Positions 44,341 through 53,389 of a stretch of DNA of 64,000 nucleotides are shown piece by piece; the first letter of the stretch is position 1; each line of letters starts with the position of its first letter. The translations under genes were made by a program, and so were the position numbers. The stretch spans positions 62,001 to 126,000 of the forward strand of contig NZ_JAPDRF010000006.1 of NCBI RefSeq assembly GCF_040706615.1, given 5' to 3'. The notes under the pieces were generated by a model. The model was not told the origin of the DNA. It made no database searches and worked only from the letters and a program-made list of their open reading frames with translations. This DNA comes from Lentisalinibacter sediminis. GTDB taxonomy: Bacteria > Pseudomonadota > Gammaproteobacteria > Steroidobacterales > Woeseiaceae.

Positions 44341-46020
44341 TCACCGCACCGGCACCTTCTCCACCTGCCGCAGCGCGAGTTCGTAGTCGCGCTGCAGCCG
44401 CGGATTGTCCGGGTCGTTCTCCATCGCCATGCGGTAGTAGCGCAGCGCCGCCTCCCAGTCGCCACGGTCGATGGAGGTCACCGCGAAGCCCCACAGCGCG
44501 AGCGCGTTGTCCGGGTCCAGCAGCCAGGCCTGGTTGAAGCGGCGGATCGCCATCACCTTGTCGCCGGAGTAGAAGACGTACCAGGCGTTCTTCGCCGCCA
44601 CTTCGGCGGCGTCCTCGCGGGAGCGGCCGCCCTCCGTCATCATGCGGATGTACTCCTCGTCGGCGCGCTTCTGCTCGGGCGTCTTCTCGGCGAGACCGTA
44701 CATCGGCCGCTCGTTGATGGGCCAGGCGTCGGCCCCGGGCGCGGAGCGGGTGCCCGGTACCGTGCGCACCAGCGCGAAGTCGTCCACGTACCAGGTCGCC
44801 GGCCCGTCCGTGGCCGTGGCGCCGATGGCCCAGCCGTGGACCGCGTCGAGACCCAGCCCGTCGTTCGGGGCATGGGGGCCGCTGTCCTTGCGCATGAACG
44901 CCCCGAAAGGGATCTCGATCGTGCGCCATCCCTCGAAGTCGTCTGCCAGATCGTAGACGTAGCGCTCGGCGGTATCCCCGGGCAGGTGCGGATTGCGGTT
45001 GTCGATCACGTCCACGAAGAACCCTGCGCCACTGCCGCGGCCATACAGCCGGAAGCTGATGCCGTCGCAGGCGCGCCAGTCGTAGGGGACCCAGAAGGTC
45101 GCCTCGTGGCCCTCGTAGAAGAAGAAGTGTGCGAACGCGGCCCAGTTCTGCACGTCGAAGTCGAGCCGCAGCACCCGGTTGTCCGCAGCAGCATCCGGGA
45201 GCGGCGGATACTCCGCCGTGGTCGAGAACGCGACCGTGCTGACGCCGTCGGTGAAGGTGACGAAGCCGACCGGGATGCCCTCGTGGTCCGCCGTGGTCGC
45301 GACCGGGGTCTCGAAGTCATCGAAGACCACCGTCTCGTGCTCCGCTGCGGCGAAGGCGGCCAGGCGGCTCGCCTTGCCCCGCTCCCGCTCGATGTTGGCC
45401 AGCAGCGCCTGGACGGCGATGGCCGTGGCCCTCGACTCCATGGCCAGTCTCGCCTCCTCGGACTCGTCCTTCGTCTGCAGCCCGGCCTCCCGGAAGATGC
45501 GATGGTACGAGTTCAGCAGGAACGACATCGCGTTGTTGCCGTCCTGGTCCAGCACATAGCACTCGATGCCGAATATCCACTCGTCGCTCACCGGCAGCAG
45601 GAACTCCAGCACCAGGTGATATTGAGCCTGCGGCTGCCGCCCGCTGACGGCCTCGGCGACCTTCGTCATGTCGGTCTGGAAGATGTCCCACTGTGAGGTG
45701 CCGAACAGCGGCCCCAGGTCGATGCGGCGCCCGCCGCGCACCGCGTTGATGCCGGCGGCGTTCAGCTGCTCGATGATCCCGGCCTGGGAGCGGAACGAGG
45801 CGGCCGTCCTCGTCTCACGGCGGACCAGGGTCGGGTGGACGGCAATGGTTGCGGTGTCCAGGGATTCGACGAAGGTAGCTGCTCGAGAGGCATACGGCCG
45901 GTAGCCGCCCTCGTCGAGCATCTGCTGAACCTCGTCGGCCGGCGCCCAGCTGCTCACGAATGCGAGACCCACCGCAGCACAGATGCCCGGAATCAGTCTC
46001 ATGCAGCGGCCGACGGCCAT
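44341..46020 (-). CDS. Exported protein with CBM11-like domain and TPR repeats
   Basis: 559 residues; ATG 46020, or ATG 46002 which gives a cleaner signal peptide (MRLIPGICAAVGLAFVSSWA). Residues about 40-215 resemble the LpoB/CsgG-like alpha/beta fold only loosely. Residues about 225-410 (VVFDDFETP...ISFRLYGRGSGAGFFVDVID...TIEIPFGAFM...TWYVDDFAL) fit a carbohydrate-binding module of the CBM11/CIA30 jelly-roll type. The end has TPR-like repeats (AIRRFNQAWLLDPDNALALWGFA, AALRYYRMAMENDPDNPRLQ). It lies 73 bp downstream of the GH3 glucosidase on the same strand, so the two probably act on the same glycan. Confidence 0.75.
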   Translation of the reverse strand: MAVGRCMRLIPGICAAVGLAFVSSWAPADEVQQMLDEGGYRPYASRAATFVESLDTATIAVHPTLVRRETRTAASFRSQAGIIEQLNAAGINAVRGGRRIDLGPLFGTSQWDIFQTDMTKVAEAVSGRQPQAQYHLVLEFLLPVSDEWIFGIECYVLDQDGNNAMSFLLNSYHRIFREAGLQTKDESEEARLAMESRATAIAVQALLANIERERGKASRLAAFAAAEHETVVFDDFETPVATTADHEGIPVGFVTFTDGVSTVAFSTTAEYPPLPDAAADNRVLRLDFDVQNWAAFAHFFFYEGHEATFWVPYDWRACDGISFRLYGRGSGAGFFVDVIDNRNPHLPGDTAERYVYDLADDFEGWRTIEIPFGAFMRKDSGPHAPNDGLGLDAVHGWAIGATATDGPATWYVDDFALVRTVPGTRSAPGADAWPINERPMYGLAEKTPEQKRADEEYIRMMTEGGRSREDAAEVAAKNAWYVFYSGDKVMAIRRFNQAWLLDPDNALALWGFAVTSIDRGDWEAALRYYRMAMENDPDNPRLQRDYELALRQVEKVPVR

Positions 46021-46093
46021 GACGGAATCAGAATGTGGCTTCGTTAGCTACCACTGTCCTCCGATTCGCGGCCGATCCAATACGGGAAAACCG

Positions 46094-47938
46094 TTAGCGG
46101 GCCGGCCTCCTACCCGTCATTCCGAAGCCATAAGGGAACAGCGGATCGTACTCCTCGTCCCCGACGTTGATCGGGATCTGCGCGGCCTCCCGTGGCCAGG
46201 AAAAGCCGAGTCGGCCGGTGAAGTCATAGTCGCCGAACAGCACCTGGGCAACCCCCTCGCCTTCCGAGCCCGGCAGCCAGGCGGCGACGAAGGCGGCCGA
46301 GCGCTCGAGCTCCTCGTTCACCAGCAGCGGTCGACCCGAGATGAGTACCGTGACCACCTTCGTGCCCTGCTCGTGGTAGGCGCGGATGAGTTCGCGCTGC
46401 TCTTCGGTCAGCACCAGCTCCTCCGCCTTGCGGTCGCCCACGCCCTCGGCATAGGGCTCCTCGCCGACCACCACGATGGCGATGTCGGCGTCGTCGCGCA
46501 CGCCGGCGGGGCCGGCGTCGATCACGTGCTCGGCGCCGATCACGTTCCTGATGCCGTCGAGGATGCTGGTGGCACCCTCCACCGGCCGGGCCGCGTTGCC
46601 ATAGAGATCCTCGTGGGCGCCCTGCCACTTCTTGGTCCAGCCGCCGCTCTGGTAGGCGACGTTGTCGGCGTGGCTGCCGGCGACGATGACGGTGCGGTCT
46701 TTGGAGAGCGGCAGGATGCCGTCCTCGTTCTTCAGCAGCACCAGGGATTCGCGCACCGCCTGGCGGGCCACGTCGCGGTGCGCGGCAGAGCCCACGGTGT
46801 CGGCGCAGGCGTCGGAGCTGTACGGCCGCTCGAACAGGCCGAGGCGGAGCTTCATACGCAGGATGCGGGTGACTGCATCGTCGATGCGGGACATCGGCAC
46901 CTCGCCGGCCTCCACCAGCCGCACGATCTCGGGGATGCCCTCCTTCCACGACTGCACCAGCATGAACATGTCGATGCCGGCCGTGAGCGACTCCTCCATG
47001 GTCAGGCCGCCGAGGCGCACGCCCTCCCAATCCGTGAGCACCACGCCGTCGAAGCCGAGCTCCTCCTTCAGCAGATCCGTCAGCAGCGCCTCCGAGCCGT
47101 GGATCTTCTCGCCGTTCAGGGAGCTGAACGACGCCATGACAGAGACCGCGCCGCTCTCGATGGCGTCGACGTAACCCGGCAGGTGGACGGTGCGCAGCTC
47201 CTCTTCCGTGATGACCGCATTGCCGCGGTCGACGCCGCCCTCGGTGGCGCCCTCGGCGACGAAGTGCTTGGCGGTGGCGCCCACGCGCTGCTCGTCGGTG
47301 AGGTCGTCGCCCTGATAGCCCTCGATGAGGGGGCGCGCGAACAGCACCTGCAGCTCCGCGGTCTCGCCGAAGGCCTCATAGGTGCGGCCCCAGCGGATGT
47401 CCCGCGCAACAGCAATGGTGGGCGCGAAGGTCCAGCGGATGCCGGTGGCGGCGAGCTCCCGGGCGGTGACCCGTGCCAGGCGCCGGGCCAGATCCGGGTT
47501 GCGGGTGGCGCCGATGCCGATGTTGTGGGGCAGGATGGTGGCGGGGCCGTCGAAATACGCGTGCCCGTGCACGGCGTCGATGCCCGCCACGATGGGGATG
47601 CCGGTGCGGGTGGCGAGCGCGGCACGCTGGTAGGCATCGAACATCTCGCGCCAGGCCGCCGCAGTGCCCAGGTTGCCCTCCGGCACGGTGCTGATGATGG
47701 AGCCGAGGCCGTATTCGCCTACCTCCTCAGGCGTCGCGGTGGAGACGTCGGCCTGCACCATCTGCCCGGCCTTCTCGGTCAGCGTCATGGCGGCGACAAC
47801 GGCGGGGATGTCGGCTTCGGAGCGGAGAACGGGGATGCGGGCATCGGGCGCGGGGCGATCCAGCTGGCGGTTGCAGCCGGCCAGCACGGCGAGGGCGGAG
47901 AGGGTCACGATGAGTCTCAGTTGCTGCGGGTTTCTCAT
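46094..47938 (-). CDS. GH3 beta-glucosidase-type lipoprotein
   Basis: 614 residues from ATG 47938 with a lipoprotein signal (LSALAVLAGC, Cys22). Glycoside hydrolase family 3 N-domain: KHFVAEG (224-230) and nucleophile D303 in GVVLTDWEGV; the GH3 C-domain carries SLVLLKNEDGILPLSKD. It should release glucose or similar sugars from beta-linked oligosaccharides at the cell envelope. No fibronectin-III tail is seen, consistent with its short length. It is upstream of the CBM11-like gene. Confidence 0.92.
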   Translation of the reverse strand: MRNPQQLRLIVTLSALAVLAGCNRQLDRPAPDARIPVLRSEADIPAVVAAMTLTEKAGQMVQADVSTATPEEVGEYGLGSIISTVPEGNLGTAAAWREMFDAYQRAALATRTGIPIVAGIDAVHGHAYFDGPATILPHNIGIGATRNPDLARRLARVTARELAATGIRWTFAPTIAVARDIRWGRTYEAFGETAELQVLFARPLIEGYQGDDLTDEQRVGATAKHFVAEGATEGGVDRGNAVITEEELRTVHLPGYVDAIESGAVSVMASFSSLNGEKIHGSEALLTDLLKEELGFDGVVLTDWEGVRLGGLTMEESLTAGIDMFMLVQSWKEGIPEIVRLVEAGEVPMSRIDDAVTRILRMKLRLGLFERPYSSDACADTVGSAAHRDVARQAVRESLVLLKNEDGILPLSKDRTVIVAGSHADNVAYQSGGWTKKWQGAHEDLYGNAARPVEGATSILDGIRNVIGAEHVIDAGPAGVRDDADIAIVVVGEEPYAEGVGDRKAEELVLTEEQRELIRAYHEQGTKVVTVLISGRPLLVNEELERSAAFVAAWLPGSEGEGVAQVLFGDYDFTGRLGFSWPREAAQIPINVGDEEYDPLFPYGFGMTGRRPAR

Positions 47939-48016
47939 GGCATGCGGTCCGCTGATCGCGGGGACTGTCGGCTCGCCGGATAGTGTAGACGACCGACTGC
48001 CCAATCGGTCGGCAAG

Positions 48017-50677
48017 TCAACCGCCTCCCGCCATGGGAACGACCTCCGCGCTGCCCACGTGGGTGAAGCGCCCCGGCGTGCAGGTGAGGATGATGATCTG
48101 GCAGTCCCTGCCGGCCGCAGCGATGGCGGCGCCCATGGTCTCCAGGCGGGACGGATCCGAGAAGCCGAGGGCATCGTCGATGATCAGCGGCACGCCGCCC
48201 TGCTCGGCGACGATGCGGGCGGCGGCGAGGCGGGCGAGGATGCCGAGCTGCTCCTGCGCCCCGACACTCAGCGCTTCGAATGGCAGCGTCTGCTCATCCC
48301 GGGTGACGGCCTCCAGTTTCCAGTCGTCGCCGACCGCCACCTCGAAGCTCTGGCCGAAGACGATGCGGCCGAGCTTTTCGATGGCCTCTTTCAGCGGCCG
48401 GACATACGCCTGACGGGCGGCGTCGCGGTGCCGGTTGAGCGTGGTCCAGAGGCGCTCGGCGGCGGCCGCGCGACGGCGGGTGGTTGCCAGTTCGTCGGCG
48501 GTGTCCGTCACCCGGCGGTCGGCGGTCTCCAGTGCGTCGTAGCGGCCGTCGGCCTGGGCGCGTTCGAGGCGGTCGTGAAGGACGGCGAGTTGCTGCTCGG
48601 TCTGGGTGAGGTCGCGCTCGGCCCGGGTGAGGGCGTCTCTGGCGTTGGTGTAGAGGGTCTCGACGGAGTTGGGGTCGAGCTGGTCGAGGCGACGGCGGAT
48701 GCCGGCGGTGTCGGCTTCGAGTTGCTCGGCGGCGGCGGCGGCTTCGCGGACTTTTTCTTCGAGGGTGTCGTCCGGCGTCTCGGCACTGGCAGCCTGCAGT
48801 CGTTGCTGCCTGTCTCTCAGCGTGGCCTCGCGCCCGATGAGGGACTCCTTCGCCTCGCGCAGGGCGGCATCGGCCTCGGCGTGTTCGGCGCGCAGCTCCG
48901 CTTCCCGTTGCTGGGCGGCCTCGTATTCCGACTCGGCGTCCGTCAGCGCGTGTTCGGCGGCGGCAAGGGCTTCGCGGGCTGCGGCGGCATCTGGCGGGAG
49001 GTCGACATGCCCGTCCCTCTGTTCCAGGAAGGCCTCGCAGCGTTCGCGGAGTGAGCGAACGGACTCCGTAATCTCCTCGGCGGTCTCCTCGCTCTTCTCC
49101 CCGGCCCCGCCGAAGGACAGGATCTCGGCGGCCCGGGAACGCAGGCGCTGGCGCTCCGCCTCTGCGCTGCGGCGGGTCTCGTTCTGCTCGATGGCCTCGG
49201 CGAGGTCCTTCACCCGGTAACGCTCGAGGACACTCGCGAGCGCCGTCCCGGCTTCGCTGAGATCGCTCTCCAGCTCGGCGGCGGTACGCGGCGGCGCGAT
49301 GCGCACGGAGGCGAGACCGGGGAAGCGGATCTCCAGGCCGGAAGCGACGTAGCGCTTCTCGGCCTCGCCCTTCACCAGGGAGAGGTCTTCGTCCTCGATG
49401 GTGAAGTCCAGCGACTCCTCTGCCGTGACCGTGACCGCGGTGGCGGCGAGGTCGCGCTTGCTCTTCGCCTTGTCGAGCTCGTGGCTGGCAGCGCGGATGG
49501 CCTCCAGGCCGGCGTCGTCGATGGCGATGTCGTTCAGGGTCTTCGAGGTCTGTTTCAGTTGTTCGGCGACGGCACGGTGGTCTTTCAGGCGCTGCTCGTT
49601 CTTCGCGAGGCGGTCGCGGTCTTCCAGGTAGCCGAGGTCCCGGCGGGCAGCCTCGACCTGTACGCGGGCGGCATTGCGGCGTTTGCGTTTGTCCTCGGCC
49701 ACCAGGCGCGCGGAGTCGACCTTGTTCGCCAGCTCCGTAGCACGTTCGGCCAGCGGTTGCTGCTTCTCTTTCTCCGCCGCCAGGGCCTTTTCGTCGGTCG
49801 CTATGGTGTCGGCGAGTGCCTTACGCTCTTCGAGCGCGCGGGTAACGGCGACCTGCTGGTCGGTGGCGTTAGCCAGGCGGGCTTCGGCCAGCTCGAGCTC
49901 CTGCCGGAGTTTCGTCACGCTCTGCCAGGACGCTTCGTGCTTGCGAAGTTTGGCCTCGAGGGCGGGGATGGCCTCGCGGCGGCGACGGACGTCGGCCTGC
50001 AGGCGCTCGTGGGCCTCGGTGTCTCGTTCCACCTCCGCGAGTGCGGCGGCGGCGGCGTCGCGGGCGGCGACGGCGGCATCAAAGTCCTGCTCCAGCTGCT
50101 GGAAACGCGGTTTGCCGGTCCTGGGGGTGTAGTAACGCTCGTACTCCGCCCGGGCGGCGTCGTACAGGTCCATGTCCTCCACGCCGGTGGTGGCGTGGCC
50201 GGCCGCCTCATCCAGGGCATTGGAGAGACCCTCGGAGTCTTTCAGGTCAGCCGGCGCCAGGCTCGCGCCCTGCTTCGTGAGCAGCGCCTGCCACAGGGCG
50301 AGGTCCACGGTCTCGTTCAGGATGGCCTCGGCCCGCTCGTGGGCCTCGCGGCCGGTGAGCTGTTCGCGGCGGGGCGCCGTGACGTCCAGCGTGGTCTGGG
50401 GGGACTTGTTGTAGGTCTTCGAGTAGACGAAGCGATAGTCGCCGGTCTCGATCTCGGCGGTCACCGTACTGCCGACGTCCCGGCCCACCGGCATCACCGC
50501 CCTGATGGCCTGCTTCTTCGAGGAGTCGAGTTCCCGGACGAGCGTGAGCAGCGCCTCCACCAGCGTGGACTTGCCGGCCTCGTTGGGGCCTTCGACGATG
50601 GTTACGCCGTCGGCGAAGCGCACGTCGCAGGACTCGATGCCGCGCCAGTTCTCGAGGGCGAGGCGGAGGAGGCGCAT
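48017..50677 (-). CDS. SbcC/Rad50-like AAA ATPase
   Basis: 886 residues. Walker A GPNEAGKST (30-38) after the RecF/SbcC-type start LENWRGIESCDVRF, two long coiled-coil stretches (about 190-410 and 560-790), and a C-terminal ABC signature region LSVGAQEQLGILARLAAA followed by Walker B PLIIDDALGFSDP. The family works in DNA repair or end processing, usually with a calcineurin-like exonuclease encoded beside it. No such partner is present on either side here, and no CXXC zinc hook is seen between the coils, so it differs from true SbcC. Confidence 0.85.
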   Translation of the reverse strand: MRLLRLALENWRGIESCDVRFADGVTIVEGPNEAGKSTLVEALLTLVRELDSSKKQAIRAVMPVGRDVGSTVTAEIETGDYRFVYSKTYNKSPQTTLDVTAPRREQLTGREAHERAEAILNETVDLALWQALLTKQGASLAPADLKDSEGLSNALDEAAGHATTGVEDMDLYDAARAEYERYYTPRTGKPRFQQLEQDFDAAVAARDAAAAALAEVERDTEAHERLQADVRRRREAIPALEAKLRKHEASWQSVTKLRQELELAEARLANATDQQVAVTRALEERKALADTIATDEKALAAEKEKQQPLAERATELANKVDSARLVAEDKRKRRNAARVQVEAARRDLGYLEDRDRLAKNEQRLKDHRAVAEQLKQTSKTLNDIAIDDAGLEAIRAASHELDKAKSKRDLAATAVTVTAEESLDFTIEDEDLSLVKGEAEKRYVASGLEIRFPGLASVRIAPPRTAAELESDLSEAGTALASVLERYRVKDLAEAIEQNETRRSAEAERQRLRSRAAEILSFGGAGEKSEETAEEITESVRSLRERCEAFLEQRDGHVDLPPDAAAAREALAAAEHALTDAESEYEAAQQREAELRAEHAEADAALREAKESLIGREATLRDRQQRLQAASAETPDDTLEEKVREAAAAAEQLEADTAGIRRRLDQLDPNSVETLYTNARDALTRAERDLTQTEQQLAVLHDRLERAQADGRYDALETADRRVTDTADELATTRRRAAAAERLWTTLNRHRDAARQAYVRPLKEAIEKLGRIVFGQSFEVAVGDDWKLEAVTRDEQTLPFEALSVGAQEQLGILARLAAARIVAEQGGVPLIIDDALGFSDPSRLETMGAAIAAAGRDCQIIILTCTPGRFTHVGSAEVVPMAGGG

Positions 50678-50728
50678 CAGGGACGGGCGGCATGCGGGGA
50701 CATGAGGAGGGAGTTTAGCAACTGCCGG

Positions 50729-50803
50729 GTAGGAGGGGATTTATCCCCGACTCGATATCGCGCCTGAAGGCGGACCGGGAGTCGCGCCTGAAGGCGCTCC
50801 TAC
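50729..50803. repeat. Composite of REP-like palindromes
   Basis: GTAGGAGGGGATTTATCCCC (hairpin GGGGAT/ATCCCC), then two copies of a CGCGCCTGAAGGCG palindrome, the second ending in GCTCCTAC, the inverted REP edge. The closing CTAC supplies the stop codon of the vapC remnant on the minus strand. Confidence 0.7.
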
Positions 50804-50940
50804 GTCGGTTGCCAGACCGTCAGGGGCATGACGGCTGCGATGGATGCGAAATCGCGATCCGTAGTCGGCATCGTCAGTTTGTGCCGGATGCACAGTTGCG
50901 CCAGCAGCGCATCGATGGTTCCGGCCTGATCGACCCAGAA
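50800..50940 (-). pseudogene. VapC PIN-domain toxin, C-terminal remnant
   Basis: In one minus-strand frame this reads FWVDQAGTIDALLAQLCIRH, then KLTMPTTDRDFASIAAVMPL, then TVWQPT and TAG. IDALLAQLC plus TTDRDF is the C-terminal half of a VapC PIN RNase, including the acidic pair that closes the active site. The N-terminal half with the first Asp is missing and no start codon is left. The frame differs from vapB, which reads through the same DNA. The stop lies in a REP element. Confidence 0.7.
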
Positions 50941-51143
50941 GGTCCATGCCGCGAGCGCTCCGCCTTGTAGTCGTAGTCTTCATCCCACTCCAGCGACCCG
51001 AACAGCCCGGCAACTTCCTTCTGTTCGCGGCGGGCAATGAATTCCTCCAGTGCTTTCGTAACCGCAGCCTTCTTGGTGCGCTCGCCGCTGAGCTCCAGCG
51101 CGCGCTCGATCAGGTCCGGGTCGATAGCAAGATTCGTAGCCAT
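50874..51143 (-). CDS. VapB-type antitoxin with read-through tail
   Basis: The first about 65 residues (MATNLAIDPDLIERALELSG, KKAAVTKALEEFIARREQ, GSLEWDEDYDYKAERSR) are a normal VapB. The rest (HGPSGSIRPEPSMRCWRNCASGTN) is out-of-frame VapC sequence, so the original stop and the toxin start were lost in a deletion. The antitoxin domain itself is intact and may still bind its operator. Divergent direct repeats upstream (51145-51175) could be that operator. Confidence 0.78.
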   Translation of the reverse strand: MATNLAIDPDLIERALELSGERTKKAAVTKALEEFIARREQKEVAGLFGSLEWDEDYDYKAERSRHGPSGSIRPEPSMRCWRNCASGTN

Positions 51144-51144
51144 T

Positions 51145-51175
51145 TGTGTATACCTCTACACATTACTGTACACAG
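51145..51175. promoter_or_regulatory. Possible vapB operator
   Basis: TGTGTA (51145) is mirrored by TACACA (51157-51162), and TGTACACA follows at 51168-51175. Palindromic TGTA/TACA half-sites directly before an antitoxin start are typical of autoregulation. No binding protein is proven. Confidence 0.4.
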
Positions 51176-51381
51176 ACGGCGTCAGCCGGACAGGACCAGC
51201 GTAGCGTGTGCCGCCGGCCAGGCGGCGGCCTCCATACCTTGCCAATGGCAGCGGATACGGCCGGCCGGGGCGTGGGAGGACCGGCACTTTGCGATCGAAG
51301 CGCCGGATCCGGTCGAGGCAATCCGCTGTCGCATGGAGCAGATGGGGCCATACTGACGTTTCCGCTGAAACGTCGGTCGCT

Positions 51382-51657
51382 TCAATTCTCCCTTTCGACC
51401 AGTCGTCCCTCCGCATACTTGTGCAGGATGCTGGCCATGAGGGTCTGGTAGGGAATCCCCTCCTCTATCGCGCGTTTCTGGATCGCCTCCACGTCGCGAC
51501 TGCTCAGACGGATGTTGACCCGGCGGTCCTTCCGCAACGTCTCCTGCGCGTACTCCCGATACCGTGCAGCCGCCTTCCGGCCGCCGCGCACAGGCAGAAG
51601 CTCGCCGGATTCGTATGCGTCGAGGATTTCCTTCTCTTCTTTCGTCAGTCGTGACAT
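51382..51657 (-). CDS. CopG/BrnA-like antitoxin
   Basis: A 91-residue antitoxin with a C-terminal ribbon-helix-helix-like part (RRVNIRLSSRDVEAIQKRAIEEGIPYQTLMASILHKYAEGRL). It starts one base after the stop of the BrnT-like toxin gene. It should bind the toxin and repress the operon. Confidence 0.85.
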   Translation of the reverse strand: MSRLTKEEKEILDAYESGELLPVRGGRKAAARYREYAQETLRKDRRVNIRLSSRDVEAIQKRAIEEGIPYQTLMASILHKYAEGRLVEREN

Positions 51658-51930
51658 CTAATCGTCCAAGTACTTTCTGGTTGCCTTGCGGCTCGGGATT
51701 ATCGTCTTCAGGAACACCTCGTCGTCATCCTCGACGAAGGGCACCAGATACGCGTAATCGTCGATCGCAATCACGAACACCCGCTGCCCTGCGTATCGGT
51801 CCTGATTCGGATGTTCGAGGACATCGAGGACGTCACCGTTCGCAATATGGAACAGGGCTGCCTCGAACGACACCCCCCGAACCAGCTGTAGTTGCAGGTT
51901 CTTCTCGGGATTCCAGTCGAACCGTTTCAC
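51658..51930 (-). CDS. BrnT-like RNase toxin
   Basis: A 90-residue protein (FDWNPEKNLQLQLVRGVSFE, AALFHIANGDVLDVLEHPNQ, RYAGQRVFVIAIDDYAYLV, IIPSRKATRKYL) of the BrnT fold, full length. It comes before its antitoxin, the usual brnTA order. It resembles the intact parent of the damaged BrnT fragment at 25129, but the two sequences are clearly different. Confidence 0.85.
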   Translation of the reverse strand: MKRFDWNPEKNLQLQLVRGVSFEAALFHIANGDVLDVLEHPNQDRYAGQRVFVIAIDDYAYLVPFVEDDDEVFLKTIIPSRKATRKYLDD

Positions 51931-52063
51931 TGACGGATACTAATACAATGTGTGCCTATTGTCATCGCTCTTTATGACTGACGGCCGGCTACCGCTGATC
52001 GGAGTCTCTGTTGCAGCATCCCACGAAAGAACGACTGATCGGGCAATCGCCGATTCTCGTTGA

Positions 52064-52942
52064 TCAGCGGACCTTCGAGCGCTGCAGAAGCACGATGGCG
52101 ACCCCGCCCAGAGTCGCCGCCGACGCAATCACGAGCCGAGGCGTGACGGCCTCCGCGAGCAGCATCACACCGCCGATGGCGGCGATCACAGGCACCGACA
52201 GCTGCACCGTCGCCGCCTGGGTGCCGGTCAGCCCCTTGAGCGCCGCGTACCAGATCACGTAGCCGAGACCCGACGCGACCGCGCCGGAGGCGACGGCCAG
52301 CAGGAAGCCAGCCGCCGTGCCGTGCCAGCGGCCGACGAACGCGAGACTCACGAGCAGTACCAGCGGCAGGCAGTAGAGGAAGTTGTTGGCGGTGGCCGAC
52401 AGCGGGTCGCCGCTGCCGCGGCCGAGCAGCGAGTACATGCCCCAGGCGATGCCGGCGATGGTCATCAGCACCGCGCCATCAGCCGCCGGCGCGGTCACGC
52501 CGGGCGAAACCAGCCAGACGAGACCGCCGATCGCGAGCGCGAGTCCTGCCCAGGAGACCGGCGGGAAATACTCCCCAGCGCGCAGCGCCGCGGCGAACAT
52601 GGTCACCTGCACGGCGCCGAACAGAATAAGCGCACCGGTGGCCGCACCCAGCGTCACGTACGCGAACGAGAAGCACACCATGTAGCCGAACAGCATCACG
52701 GCGGCCCGCCAGCTGCCCGGCGCCCGCCCCTGCCTCCGCCACCGCGGCGCGACGATGAGCGCGAGCATCACCGCCCCCGATGCGACCCGGACGGACGCGA
52801 AGCTGGCAGCATCGATCAGCCCCTGTCCCAGCGCCATGCGGCACAGGATGGAGTTGGCCGCGAAGGCGATCATCGCCACGGCGGTCAGCGCGACCGTGGT
52901 CAGGGCGCCGGGTGACGGCGGGCCGGAGGGCGAATCTCTCAT
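52064..52942 (-). CDS. EamA/DMT-superfamily transporter
   Basis: A 292-residue protein with ten hydrophobic segments in two EamA repeats (ALTAVAMIAFAANSILCRMAL...; VLMTIAGIAWGMYSLLGR...). The WGMYSLLGR and GYVIWYAALKGL motifs are typical of drug/metabolite exporters. Substrate not predictable. It stands alone, between TA loci. Confidence 0.9.
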   Translation of the reverse strand: MRDSPSGPPSPGALTTVALTAVAMIAFAANSILCRMALGQGLIDAASFASVRVASGAVMLALIVAPRWRRQGRAPGSWRAAVMLFGYMVCFSFAYVTLGAATGALILFGAVQVTMFAAALRAGEYFPPVSWAGLALAIGGLVWLVSPGVTAPAADGAVLMTIAGIAWGMYSLLGRGSGDPLSATANNFLYCLPLVLLVSLAFVGRWHGTAAGFLLAVASGAVASGLGYVIWYAALKGLTGTQAATVQLSVPVIAAIGGVMLLAEAVTPRLVIASAATLGGVAIVLLQRSKVR

Positions 52943-52970
52943 CGTTCCCCGAGCCTAGCAGGGTAGGAAG

Positions 52971-53040
52971 GTAGGAGGGCCTTCAGGCCCGATCGGGAAA
53001 TGGGCCGGGGGCTAAAGTCGGGGCTAAAGCCCCTCCTACA
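52971..53040. repeat. Pair of inverted REP-like palindromes
   Basis: GTAGGAGGGCCTTCAGGCCC at 52971, then GGGGCTAAAGCCCCTCCTAC ending at 53039. The two elements face each other, a bi-REP arrangement that could fold into one long cruciform. The second element's CTA (53036-53038) is the stop codon of the MazF gene. Confidence 0.75.
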
Positions 53041-53386
53041 CGTCCAGGCCGAGGACGATCGACCAATAGATCTCCAGCTGCGCCAGCTCGGCACCACTGA
53101 GTTCGGCGAGCCTCTCGCCCTGGAAGCGCCGGTTGTCGAGGGTGCGCACCTGGTCGACCATGACGTCGGAGTCTTCCCGCAGTCTGTCACGACGCGCAAT
53201 GCGGAACCGGAGCGGGGCGGCATCATCGATCAGGCGGGTGGTCAGGGGCAGTACGATGGTGCTCGGGTGATCGGCTTCATTCAACAGATCACTCTGCATG
53301 ACGAGACACGGGCGGATCTTGCCCGGCTCGCTGCCTTTCGAGGGATTGGAGTTGGCGAGGTAAATCCCGCCCCGCCGCAGCCGCAT
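53036..53386 (-). CDS. MazF/PemK family mRNA interferase toxin
   Basis: A 116-residue toxin: RRGGIYLANSNPSKGSEPGKIRPCLVMQ has the SH3-like core with the conserved Arg and the GKxRPxLV segment; PSTIVLPLTT is the second motif. It cleaves single-stranded RNA. It starts 3 nt after the antitoxin stop. Its own stop codon TAG belongs to the inverted REP element. Confidence 0.9.
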   Translation of the reverse strand: MRLRRGGIYLANSNPSKGSEPGKIRPCLVMQSDLLNEADHPSTIVLPLTTRLIDDAAPLRFRIARRDRLREDSDVMVDQVRTLDNRRFQGERLAELSGAELAQLEIYWSIVLGLDV

Positions 53387-53389
53387 CGG

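Noticed and set aside
49481..50767. Plus-strand open frame of 428 codons, and similar long frames at 1587-3407, 31307-32704 and 45983-47983
   Set aside because: All are antisense to well-supported genes and have the amino-acid bias typical of high-GC shadow frames.
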